The notes beneath the pieces are model-generated. The model was not told the DNA's origin. It made no database searches and was given only the letters and a program-made list of their open reading frames with translations. Source: Actinomadura meyerae (GTDB lineage Bacteria; Actinomycetota; Actinomycetes; Streptosporangiales; Streptosporangiaceae). Taken from it: 64,000 nucleotides of DNA. Positions 17,841-27,200 of the stretch are shown here, one piece after another; position 1 is the first letter of the stretch, and every line of letters starts with the position of its first letter. The DNA is taken from positions 186,001-250,000 of the forward strand of contig NZ_FZOR01000004.1 in NCBI RefSeq assembly GCF_900188445.1, given 5' to 3'. The translations under genes and the position numbers were made by a program.

Positions 17841-17905
17841 GCCGGCCGAGAGGGCCGGCCGATGGCCCGGACCGCGCGCCGCGGTGCTGACACCGCCGCG
17901 GCGCG
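17841..17905 (+). terminator. two hairpins after the rhamnose catabolic genes
   Basis: GCCGGCC-GAGAG-GGCCGGC (17841-17859) is followed by a second, bulged stem between CGCGCCGCGGTG (about 17873-17886) and CACCGCCGCGGCGCG (17890-17904). No U-tract follows. They may attenuate transcription between the catabolic operon and the rhamnosidase genes, or simply protect the upstream message. Confidence 0.4.
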
Positions 17906-17974
17906 TTCCACCCGTCCGGGCCACCGGCCGTCCCGTCGGGCCCGCTCCATCAAGAGGAACCCGGAAGGACCATG

Positions 17975-20515
17975 ATGTCACCAGCCAAGACGTCCGCGCG
18001 ATCCCCTCTCGCCCCTCTGGCCTTCATCACGTCCCTCAGCCTGGGCGCCGCCGCGCTCGTCGCGGTCCCGTCCGGCGCCGCGGCCGCGGCGCCCGGCGAC
18101 CCGCTGGGGCTGCCGTCGCTGTCCGGCGCGCAGCGCTACGTCCTCGCCCCCTCCGGCCGCACGGTCCGCCCGGTGAAGGCCGCCGAATCGTACGGTCTGA
18201 ACGCCGACCACGTGACGGCCGCGTCCGAGAAGTCGGAGAAGGAGGGCCACGACCTGGACGCCGGGTCGTCCACGACCGCCAAGGCGGACGGCGTCATGAC
18301 CCGCCAGACGGGCGGCGAGGCGGGGGCGAGCTTCGGCTACCGCATGCGGGTCGCTCCCGGGCACGGCCCCGTCACCCTCCGGGTGGAGGAGGCGGGGAGC
18401 GCCACCGCCCACTACGAGGTGCTGGTGAACGGCGAGGTCGTCCACGAGCGCAAGCCCGACCCGGCGCAGGCGGGCGTGTGGAGCGGCGACAAGGCCGGGC
18501 TCGTCCACTACGACGTCGCCGTCCCGGCGCGGCTCGTCCGCTCCGCCGACGACATCAGGGTCACCTTCCGCAACACCGCCGACCCCGGGCCGGGTGCCCG
18601 CATCCACGCCGTCTGGACGATGCACCGCGCCGGACGCGCACCGGAGGCGCCTTACGGCGGAACGGTCCAGAACCCGTCCGGCGCGTTCGGGCACGGCGGC
18701 ACCACGCTCACGTCCAACGAGTACGGCCGCCCCTACGTCATATACGACTTCGGCAAGGAGGTCGGCGGGCAGATCCAGGTCACGGCCGACGTCCGCAAGG
18801 GGACACCCAGGCTCGGCCTGGCGTTCAGCGAGAGCGCGCAGTACCTCACCACCGCCTCCGACTACAGCCAGGACCCGGTCGGCCTTGCCACCGAGACCCA
18901 CTACCTCGACACCAAGGCCGGACGCTCCGCGATGACCGACCCGGTGATCCGGGGCGGGTTCCGCTACCTCATGGTGTTCCTGGACGGCCCCGGCGAGGTG
19001 AAGCTGTCCGACCTGCGCCTGAAGTTCACCGCCGACCCCGCCAACCCCGACCTGGACGGCTACAAGGGCGCGTTCCTGTCCAGCGACGACACCCTGAACC
19101 GGCTCTGGTACGCGGGCGCCTACACGGTGCAGATGGCGACGATCGACCCGAAGACCGGGCGCCCCTACCCCGGGCAGGAGGGGCCGGTCCGCAACGACGC
19201 GATCGTCGGCGAGGGCGACAGCGTCATCAGCGACGGCGCCAAGCGCGACCGGATGATCTGGGGCGGTGACAACGCCGTCGCGGACGCGGTGTCCTACCTG
19301 ACCACCGGGCAGTCGGCGCCGTCCGCCAACGCCGTCGCCTTCATGGCCAAGGGGCAGGCGGCCAACGGCCAGATCCCCGGCCTCTACCTGACCGACGCGC
19401 TCGGCTACAACATGAACTGGGGCGAGTACGCGGCCTGGTGGGTCGACAACTACTGGACGCACTACCTCTACACCGGCGAACGCGACTTCCTCGACAAGTG
19501 GTACGGCGCGATGAAGCGGAACGTCGCGTGGCTGGAGTCGAACGCCGGCGACGACGGCCTGCTCACCATGAAGGCCGCGGGCGGGACCTGGGGCTACGGC
19601 AACGAGGACGGCGGCACCTACGTCTCGTCCCTGTACGTCAAGGTGCTCGGCCAGGCGGCGCAGGCCGCCGAGGTCAAGGGAGAGCCCGAACTCGCGAAGA
19701 CCTACCGCGAGCACGCCGCCCGCACCGCCAAGGCGATCAACGACCACCTGTGGGACCCGGCCGCGGGCGCCTACAAGGTCAGCAGGTCCGACGGGAACCA
19801 CCCGCAGGACGGCAACGCCATGGCGGTCGTCGCGGGCGTCGCCACCGGCGACCGCGCCGAGGCGGTGCTGAAGTTCTTCGGCGACGACCTCGCCGGCCCG
19901 CACGGCGACCTGACCGTCGACAAGCCCGGCGGCGTCGTCCCGCAGTACATCAGCCCGTTCGTGTCCGCGCAGTCGCTGCTCGCGCACTCCGCCGGGCAGG
20001 ACATGACCGGCGCGATGTCGCTGCTGCGCCGGACCTGGTACCCGATGCTCGGCAAGGACCAGCCCGGCACGCTCTGGGAGAACGTCAGCCCGTCGGGCGC
20101 GCCGCAGCTCGGCTCCTACACGAGCCTGTCGCACGGGTGGGCCGCCGCGCCGACCTCGTTCCTGACCACCCGGGTCCTCGGCGTCGCCCCGACGTCGGGC
20201 GGGTTCGGGACCTTCACCGTGCTGCCGCACCCGGTGGACGGCCTGCGCTGGGCCGAGGGACGCGTCCCGACGCCGCGCGGCGATATCACCGCCGCGTGGA
20301 AGCGGCAGGGCGGGACGTTCACGCTCCGCGTCGCCGCGCCCGCCGGCTCCACCGCCACCGCCGGGGTCCCCGCGCGGGACGCCGCCGAGGTCCGCGTGGA
20401 CGGGACCGTCGTCTGGCGCGAGGGCCGCGCCGTGAAGCCGGGCGTCACCGTCCGCGACGGCCTCGTGCAGGTCCCCGGACTGACCGGCACCTCCATCCTG
20501 ACCGCCTCCCGCTGA
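17975..20515 (+). CDS. exported GH78-like six-hairpin glycosidase (D-acid subgroup) with extra beta-sandwich
   Basis: 846 residues. A Sec-type signal peptide ends near AAAAAP. After a stretch beginning RYVLAPSGRTVRPVK comes an extra beta-rich segment (about residues 75-215) absent from its two paralogues at 20528 and 41529. The GH78-type beta domain (VIYDFGKEVGGQIQV) follows, then an (alpha/alpha)6 barrel starting FLSSDDTLNRLWYAGAYTVQ. At the general-acid motif, canonical GH78 has D-x-x-x-R-x-E-R; here it reads DGAKRDRMIW with Asp in place of Glu (about residue 424). The base motif is TLWENVSPSG near 700. Probably removes rhamnose or a related sugar outside the cell; exact activity uncertain. 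ATG 17975 sits 5 bases after AAGGA. Confidence 0.8.
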   Translation: MSPAKTSARSPLAPLAFITSLSLGAAALVAVPSGAAAAAPGDPLGLPSLSGAQRYVLAPSGRTVRPVKAAESYGLNADHVTAASEKSEKEGHDLDAGSSTTAKADGVMTRQTGGEAGASFGYRMRVAPGHGPVTLRVEEAGSATAHYEVLVNGEVVHERKPDPAQAGVWSGDKAGLVHYDVAVPARLVRSADDIRVTFRNTADPGPGARIHAVWTMHRAGRAPEAPYGGTVQNPSGAFGHGGTTLTSNEYGRPYVIYDFGKEVGGQIQVTADVRKGTPRLGLAFSESAQYLTTASDYSQDPVGLATETHYLDTKAGRSAMTDPVIRGGFRYLMVFLDGPGEVKLSDLRLKFTADPANPDLDGYKGAFLSSDDTLNRLWYAGAYTVQMATIDPKTGRPYPGQEGPVRNDAIVGEGDSVISDGAKRDRMIWGGDNAVADAVSYLTTGQSAPSANAVAFMAKGQAANGQIPGLYLTDALGYNMNWGEYAAWWVDNYWTHYLYTGERDFLDKWYGAMKRNVAWLESNAGDDGLLTMKAAGGTWGYGNEDGGTYVSSLYVKVLGQAAQAAEVKGEPELAKTYREHAARTAKAINDHLWDPAAGAYKVSRSDGNHPQDGNAMAVVAGVATGDRAEAVLKFFGDDLAGPHGDLTVDKPGGVVPQYISPFVSAQSLLAHSAGQDMTGAMSLLRRTWYPMLGKDQPGTLWENVSPSGAPQLGSYTSLSHGWAAAPTSFLTTRVLGVAPTSGGFGTFTVLPHPVDGLRWAEGRVPTPRGDITAAWKRQGGTFTLRVAAPAGSTATAGVPARDAAEVRVDGTVVWREGRAVKPGVTVRDGLVQVPGLTGTSILTASR

Positions 20516-20527
20516 CCTGGAGTGATG

Positions 20528-22735
20528 ATGGTTCCCCCCACCACCGTCCGCCGTTCCCTCGTCCGCGCCGCCGTGGCCGCCGCCCTCACGATCACCAGCA
20601 CCGCCTCGCTCGCGCTCCCCGCCACCGCCGCCCCCCACCCGAAGGGCCCTTGGGAGGACGGCTCCTACACCCCGCGCCCCGGCCAGTGGCGGCCCTACGT
20701 CCTCGCCCCGTCCAGCCGTGACGTCAAGCCCGTCAAGGTCTACAAGGCCGACCCGCGGCAGGGCCGCATCGACGGCTCCCCGGAGGGCGCGCTGAAGAAG
20801 GGCGGGGCGTCGGTCCGGCTCACCGGCGCCGAGGACCGGGCCGGTTCCCCGCTGCTGATCGTCGACTTCGGCAAGGAGGTCGCCGGGCACCTGAAGGTGC
20901 GCGTGAAGGGCGCGTCGGGGAATCCGAAGCTGCGCGCCTGCTTCTCCGAGTCGGTGCAGTACATGGCTCTGGAGCCCGGCGCCAACGACGGCCAGGGCAA
21001 GATCGCGCCCGGCTGCGACACCGCCAACATCTGGAACGGCTTCCCCGGCCAGCCCTACACCGAGGACACCGACAGCCACGCCCTCCCGCTGGACGGCGTC
21101 CGGCTGCCCGGTACCGTCCGCGACGGGGAGCTGCGCGGCGGGTTCCGCTACGCGACCCTCTTCCTGGACGGCCCCGGCACCGTCGACGTCGACGCCGTCT
21201 CGCTGGACTTCACCGCCGCGCCCGACCAGCGCGACCTGGACGGCTACCGGGGCCACTTCCTCTCCAGCGACGACCTGCTCAACAAGATCTGGTACGCGGG
21301 CGCCTACACCGTGCAGATCAACACCGGCGCGTCCGACACGGCCAAGAAGTGGCCGTACGAGCCCGGCGAGGGCGACCACGCCGACGCCCCCGTCCCGCAC
21401 GCCGACCCGAACACCTCCGTCATCTACGACGGCGGCAAGCGCGACCGCATCGTCTGGCAGGGCGACCTCGCCGTCCAGGCGCCCGTCGCCTACGTCAGCA
21501 CCTACGACATGGGGGCCGTCGACAACTCGCTGTCGTCGCTCGCCGCGCAGCAGCTCCCGGACGGCTACATGCCCGGCGCGAGCCTGGTCGGCCAGCACAA
21601 CCAGAACGAGCTGCGCACCTACGGCGAGTACGTGACCTGGTTCGTGTCCAACATGTACGACCACTGGTGGTACACCGGGGACCGCGCCTACCTCGACAAG
21701 TGGTGGCCGCAGCTCACCAGGGCGACCGCCTGGCTGGAGTCGGTGCGCGCCGGGGACGGCAAGGGCCTGATCGCGTTCCAGGAGTCCGGCTCGTGCGGCC
21801 ACTACGGCTACTCCGACTGCGGCCACGAGACCTACGTCAACGCCCTCTACGCCCGCAACCTGGACCAGATGGCGGCGATGGCGAAGGCGCGCGGCGACGC
21901 GTCCGCCGCCCGGACCTACGCGGACCGGTCCGCCGAGGTGAAGAAGGCCGTCAACGAGCAGCTCTGGGACGAGGAGGCCGGCGCCTACCGGCTGTCCCGC
22001 GAGATCCCCGGCGCCTACCCGCAGGACGGCAACGTCGCCGCCGTCCTCACCGGCATCGCCGGCGGCGAGCGCGCCGGGCGGGCGCTGGCCTACCTGCGCG
22101 CCAACAACTGGACCGGCATCGGATCGCTGACGGTCTCCCAGTCCACCCCGAACGCGAGCCTGCCGCCGTTCTACGCGCCGCTGCCGAGCGGGTTCGAGGC
22201 CGACGCGCGCCTGGAGATCGGCGACGCGGCCGGTCTGGAGCTGATCCGCAACTTCTGGGGCCACCAGCTCCGGCAGGACCCGGGCTCCACGTTCTGGGAG
22301 CACATGCAGCCGGACGGCACGCCGAACCTGAAGCAGTTCTCCAGCCTCGCGCACGGCTGGGCGGCGCAGCCGACCGTCACGCTCAGCACCAGGGTCCTCG
22401 GCGTGCGGCCCGCCGCGCCGGGGTACGCCTCCTGGGCCGTGGTGCCGTTCACCGGAGACCTGGCCTGGGCCGAGGGCACCGTGCCCACCCCGCACGGCGA
22501 CATCGCGGCCTCTTGGCGCAGGAGCGGCCACGGCTTCCAGCTGAAGGTCACCGCGCCGCGCGGCACCCGCGGCCGCCTGGCCGTCCCGGTCGACGCGTCC
22601 ACCCGCAGGGTCACCCTCGACGGGCGGACGGTCTGGACCGCGGGCAAGGCCACCGCACGCGGCGTGTCCAGCGACGGCAGGTACGTCTACGTGGACGGGG
22701 CGCCCGCCGGGCGCCACACCCTCACGGCCAGCTAG
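20528..22735 (+). CDS. exported GH78-like six-hairpin glycosidase (D-acid subgroup)
   Basis: 735 residues, paralogue of the preceding gene and of the one at 41529. The signal peptide begins with VRRSLVRAAVA (weak Tat resemblance) and ends near LPATAA. Landmarks are RPYVLAPSSRDVKPVK, IVDFGKEVAGHLKV, FLSSDDLLNKIWYAGAYTVQ, the acid-position motif DGGKRDRIVWQGD (Asp where GH78 normally has Glu), FQESGSCGHYGYSDCGHETY with a cysteine pair, and the base motif STFWEHMQPDG near 590. Three in-frame starts lie within nine bases; ATG 20528 is 5 bases from GGAG and is preferred. Same operon, 12 bases after the previous stop. Confidence 0.8.
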   Translation: MVPPTTVRRSLVRAAVAAALTITSTASLALPATAAPHPKGPWEDGSYTPRPGQWRPYVLAPSSRDVKPVKVYKADPRQGRIDGSPEGALKKGGASVRLTGAEDRAGSPLLIVDFGKEVAGHLKVRVKGASGNPKLRACFSESVQYMALEPGANDGQGKIAPGCDTANIWNGFPGQPYTEDTDSHALPLDGVRLPGTVRDGELRGGFRYATLFLDGPGTVDVDAVSLDFTAAPDQRDLDGYRGHFLSSDDLLNKIWYAGAYTVQINTGASDTAKKWPYEPGEGDHADAPVPHADPNTSVIYDGGKRDRIVWQGDLAVQAPVAYVSTYDMGAVDNSLSSLAAQQLPDGYMPGASLVGQHNQNELRTYGEYVTWFVSNMYDHWWYTGDRAYLDKWWPQLTRATAWLESVRAGDGKGLIAFQESGSCGHYGYSDCGHETYVNALYARNLDQMAAMAKARGDASAARTYADRSAEVKKAVNEQLWDEEAGAYRLSREIPGAYPQDGNVAAVLTGIAGGERAGRALAYLRANNWTGIGSLTVSQSTPNASLPPFYAPLPSGFEADARLEIGDAAGLELIRNFWGHQLRQDPGSTFWEHMQPDGTPNLKQFSSLAHGWAAQPTVTLSTRVLGVRPAAPGYASWAVVPFTGDLAWAEGTVPTPHGDIAASWRRSGHGFQLKVTAPRGTRGRLAVPVDASTRRVTLDGRTVWTAGKATARGVSSDGRYVYVDGAPAGRHTLTAS

Positions 22736-22753
22736 CCCGAAAAGAGGAGAGGA

Positions 22754-24172
22754 ATGGCAGACAACACAGCGCCGCCGCCCGTCAAGGTCGGCCTCGTCGC
22801 CGGGGGGCTCGGCGCCTACTGGCCGCAGTTCCCCGACCTGCTGCCGCAGCTGAAGCGGTCCGCCGAGCGCGTCTCGGAGCGGATGCGCGGGCTCGGCGCG
22901 GAGGTCGTCGACGTCGGCTTCATCTCCGACGCGCAGGAGGGCGCGGCGGCGGCCGAGCGGCTCCGCGCGGCCGGCTGCGACATCATCGTCGGCTTCCTCA
23001 CCACCTACATGACCGCGTCGATGCTGGTCCCGGTCGCGCAGCGGGCGGACGCGCCGGTGCTGCTGATCAACCTGCAGCCGACCGAGTCGATGGACCACGC
23101 GACGTTCGACACCGGGCAGTGGCTCGCCTACTGCGGCGCCTGCCCGCTGCCGGAGATGGCCAACGCGTTCGAGCGCTGCGGCGTCCCGTTTCGGTCGGTG
23201 TCGGGGTACCTGGAGGACGAGCGGGCCTGGGCGAAGATCGGCCGCTGGGTGCGGGCCGCCGGGGTCCGCGCGGCGCTGCGCCGCGGCCGGCACGGCCTGA
23301 TGGGCCACCTGTACCCGGGGATGCTGGACGTGTCCACCGACCTCACGCTCGTCAGCGCCAACCTCGGCGGGCACGTCGAGGTGCTGGAGTTCGACGACCT
23401 GCGGGTGCGGGTGGAGAAGGTCACCGACGCCGAGACCGCCGCGAAGAAGGCCGAGGCGGAGAAGATCTTCGAGCTGGACGCGTCCGTCAACGACGACGAC
23501 CTGACCTGGGCGGCCCGCGTCGCGGTCGGGCTCGACCGGCTCACCGCCGACTTCGAGCTGGACAGCCTCGCCTACTACCACCGGGGCCTGGACGGCGAGA
23601 TCCACGAGCGGCTCGGCGCCGGGATGATCCTCGGCGCGTCGCTGCTCACCGCGCGCGGCGTCCCGGCGGCGGGGGAGTACGAGCTGCGCACGTCCCTGGC
23701 CATGCTGATCGCCGACCGGCTCGGCGCGGGCGGCTCGTTCACCGAGCTGCAGGCGCTGGACTTCCACCGCGGCCACGTCGAGATGGGCCACGACGGCCCC
23801 GCCCACCTGGCGATCAGCGCCCGCCGCCCGCTGCTGCGCGGCCTCGGCGTCTACCACGGCAAGCGCGGCTACGGCGTGTCCGTCGAGTTCGACGTCAAGC
23901 ACGGGCCCGTCACGGCGTTCGGCGTCATCCAGCGCCGCGACGGCCGGTTCGCGTTCGTCGCGTCCGAGGGCGAGACCGTGGACGGGCCGCTGCTGCAGAT
24001 CGGCAACACCACCTCCCGCGTCGACTTCGGCTGCGACCCCGGCGAGTGGACCGACGCGTGGTCCGCCACCGGCATCTCCCACCACTGGGCCCTCGGCACC
24101 GGCCACATGACCGCCGACCTGAAGGCCCTGGCCGACCTCCTGGAGATCGAGTTCATCGAGGTGAGGCCCTGA
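22754..24172 (+). CDS. AraA/FucI-fold sugar isomerase, substrate unknown
   Basis: 472 residues, cytoplasmic, with no signal peptide. It begins KVGLVAGGLGAYWPQFP and follows the L-arabinose/L-fucose isomerase fold. Metal-ligand positions known from E. coli AraA (Glu306, Glu331, His348, His447) have counterparts in AAGEYELRTS (Glu308), SFTELQALDF (Glu331), VEMGHDGPAHL (His346) and ISHHWALGTGH (His444). It is therefore likely an active manganese-dependent aldose-ketose isomerase, but not RhaI, which is already present at 14599. It may handle arabinose, galactose, fucose or a rare sugar liberated together with rhamnose. Start ATG 22754 follows AGAGGAGAGG. It is the only non-secreted enzyme among the hydrolase genes. 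Confidence 0.8.
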   Translation: MADNTAPPPVKVGLVAGGLGAYWPQFPDLLPQLKRSAERVSERMRGLGAEVVDVGFISDAQEGAAAAERLRAAGCDIIVGFLTTYMTASMLVPVAQRADAPVLLINLQPTESMDHATFDTGQWLAYCGACPLPEMANAFERCGVPFRSVSGYLEDERAWAKIGRWVRAAGVRAALRRGRHGLMGHLYPGMLDVSTDLTLVSANLGGHVEVLEFDDLRVRVEKVTDAETAAKKAEAEKIFELDASVNDDDLTWAARVAVGLDRLTADFELDSLAYYHRGLDGEIHERLGAGMILGASLLTARGVPAAGEYELRTSLAMLIADRLGAGGSFTELQALDFHRGHVEMGHDGPAHLAISARRPLLRGLGVYHGKRGYGVSVEFDVKHGPVTAFGVIQRRDGRFAFVASEGETVDGPLLQIGNTTSRVDFGCDPGEWTDAWSATGISHHWALGTGHMTADLKALADLLEIEFIEVRP

Positions 24173-24285
24173 CCCTCACCGCACCGGATCGGGGGATCCA
24201 CAACAAGAGGTGACGGCGAACGGCGCCCGTGCCCCTCCGGGCCGCGGGCTCTGTTCGGCGCGCCCGAAAACCGGAGGCAAGCCCC

Positions 24286-27200
24286 ATGCGGCGAACATCC
24301 AGAGCGCTGCGTCCCACATCCCCACTCCTCATCCTCCCGACCTCCCTCCTCCTCGTCCTCGCCGCCGGCGCGGTCCCGGCCGCCGCCGCACCGGCCGCCG
24401 CACCGGGCGGCGCCGCCTCCGCCCGCGCGGACGCGTCCGGCCTGCGGGCCACCGGCCTGCGGACCGGCGCGCTCGACGACCCGATCGGCATCGGCGACGT
24501 CACCCCGACGCTGAGCTGGCGCCTGGACGCCTCCGGGCGCGGCGCCGCGCAGACCGCCTACCAGGTGGTCGCGGCGACGTCCCGGGACCGGCTCGGCCGC
24601 GCGGACCTGTGGGACTCCGGCAAGGTCTCCTCCGCCGCCCCGAACGCCGTCTACCGCGGCGAGGCCCTCACGTCCCGCCGCGAGGTGTGGTGGCGGGTCA
24701 GGGTCTGGGACGGCTCCGGGCACGCCTCCCCGTGGAGCGGCCCGGCCCGTTTCGAGACGGGCCTGCTGGCCGAGGACGACTGGTCGGCCAAGTGGATCGG
24801 CGACGAGCGGTGGCTGAACCGAGCGCCGACCCCGGTCACCGTCGCCCTGCCCGCCGGGACGAAGGCCCGGTACCTGCGGCTGGACGTGACGAAGCTCGGC
24901 CTGCCGATCAAGGAGGGCGGGTCGCTGCTGTCCCGGCTCCAGCTCGCCGAGATCGAGGCGCTCGACCCGTCCGGGGCGAACGTCGCGAAGGGCGCGGCGG
25001 TCACCGCGTCCGAGGTCCGCGAGTACCCCGGCAAGTGGATGCCGGAGTTCGTCACCGACGGGGCGGTCACCACCCAGAAGGCGCCGTTCGGGTACACGAG
25101 CCCCGCCTACGGCACGCAGGACCCGGGGCACCACATCTGGCTGCAGCTCGACCTGGGCGCGGCGAAGGACGTCTCGTCCGTGAAGCTGTATCCCCGGACG
25201 GACGTCATGACCGACGACGGGAAGACGCCCAACTTCCCCGTCGACTACACGGTCCAGACGGCCGGCGCGGCGGACGGGCCGTTCACCGTCGCCAAGACCG
25301 TCGAGGGCCAGGAGCCGCCGCCCGCCTACCAGACCGACCTGCCCAGGCTGCCGCTGCTCGCCCGGCAGTTCTCGCTGGGGAAGAAGGCGCGGTCGGCCCG
25401 GCTCTACATCACCGCGCTCGGCGTCTACGACGCGACGATCAACGGGCGCCCGGTGAGCGACGCCGTGCTCGAACCGCCGAACACCGACTACCGCAAGCGC
25501 GTCGAGTACGCGGCCTACGACGTCACGAAGCTGCTGCGGCGCGGCGGCAACGCCATCGGCGTCCGGCTCGGCAACGGGACCTACAACGTCACCGCGACGA
25601 GCGACCGGTACACCAAGTACACCGGCGCGCAGGGCGCGCCGAAGCTGCTCGCCCAGCTCGAGGTCACCCTCGACGACGGGACGACGCAGCGGATCGCGAC
25701 CGACTCGTCCTGGCGGACCGACCTCGGGCCGACCACGTTCACGCACTGGTACGGCGGCGAGGACGAGGACGCCCGCCTCGCGCAAGAGGGCTGGGACGAG
25801 CCGTCCGCGGACCTCGGCTCCTGGCGCGCCGCCGCGGAGGCGCCCGACCCGGGCATCGCGCTGACGTCCCGAACGTCACCGGCCATCGTGCCGGTCGGCC
25901 GCCGCGAGACCGTCGAGGTGACGCAGCCGAAGAAGGGCACCTACGTCTTCGACCTGGGCGAGAACATCGCCGGATGGCCGGAGATCCGCGTCCGCGGGGC
26001 GCGCGGCACGAAGCTGACGCTCAAGCCGGGGGAGCGGCTCGGCTCGGACGGCCTCGTCGAGCAGGGCACGATGATCGCCGGCGGCGCGCAGGAGCCGCCG
26101 ATCGAGGACCACTACACCCTCGCCGGGACGGGCACCGAGACCTGGCATCCCCGGTTCGTCTACCACGGCTTCCGCTATCTCCAGGTGACCGGCCTGCCGT
26201 CGAAGCCGGCCAAGGGCGCCGCCTCCGCGGTCGTACTGCGCGCGGGCAACGCCTCCGCCGGGTCGTTCGAGAGCTCCGACCTGCTGCTCAACGGCATCCA
26301 CCGGATCATCGACCGGTCGATCCAGGGCAACATGTTCAGCATCCTCACCGACTGCCCGGACCGGGAGAAGCTCGGCTGGCTGGAGGAGACCCAGCTCGTC
26401 CAGGGGTCGATCACCCGCAACTACGACGTCGCCGCCTACTACCCGGCACTGCTGCGGAACATGGCCGAGGCGCAGACGGCCGACGGGCTCGTCCCCGACA
26501 TCGCGCCCGAGTACGTCCAGTTCTCCGGTGGCGTCCGCGACGACCCCAACTGGGGCAGCGCCATCATCATGGCCGCCTGGCAGCACTACCGGACCTACGG
26601 CGACACCGGCCCGCTGCGCGAGTTCTACCCGAACATGCAGCGCTACCTGGACTACCTGACGTCCAAGGCGGACGGGAACCTGCTCGACTACGGCCTCGGC
26701 GACTGGGCCGCCGTCGACCAGACCACCCCGCGCGGGATCGCCGCGACCTACGGCTACCAGCGCAGCGCCGCCACGCTCGCCCGCATCGCGAAGCTCCTCG
26801 GCAAGGGCGACGATGCCGCCCGCTACGACAAGCTGGCGGGCGACATCGCCGCGGCCTTCAACGCCAAGTACCTGGACGAGTCGAAGCACACCTACGGCTC
26901 GGGCAGCCAGGCCGGGGACGCGTTCGCCCTTGACCTCGGGATCGTCCCGGACGACCAGAAGCAGGCCGTCCTGGACCACCTCGTCGCCTCCGTCAAGGCG
27001 GGCGGCCACCACCTGACCGTCGGCGAGATCGCGCTCCCGGCGGTGTTCCGGACGCTGTCGGCGGCGGGCCGCGACGACGTCATCCTCGCCGTCGCGCAGC
27101 AGGTCACCAGCCCCAGCTACGGCTACCAGGTCGTGCACGGCGCGACCTCGCTCACCGAGTACTGGGACGGCCCGACCGGGTACGGCTCGCAGAACCACTT

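Noticed and set aside
17978..24106. 2042-residue open frame on the minus strand opposite the first hydrolase genes
   Set aside because: Arg/Gly/Val/Ala-rich composition without domains; it is the antisense shadow of GC-rich codons in three well-supported plus-strand genes.
24173..24285. possible new promoter or terminator between the isomerase and the first large GH78 gene
   Set aside because: The 113-base gap shows no convincing hexamer pair or long stem; only the ribosome site GGAGG is clear.
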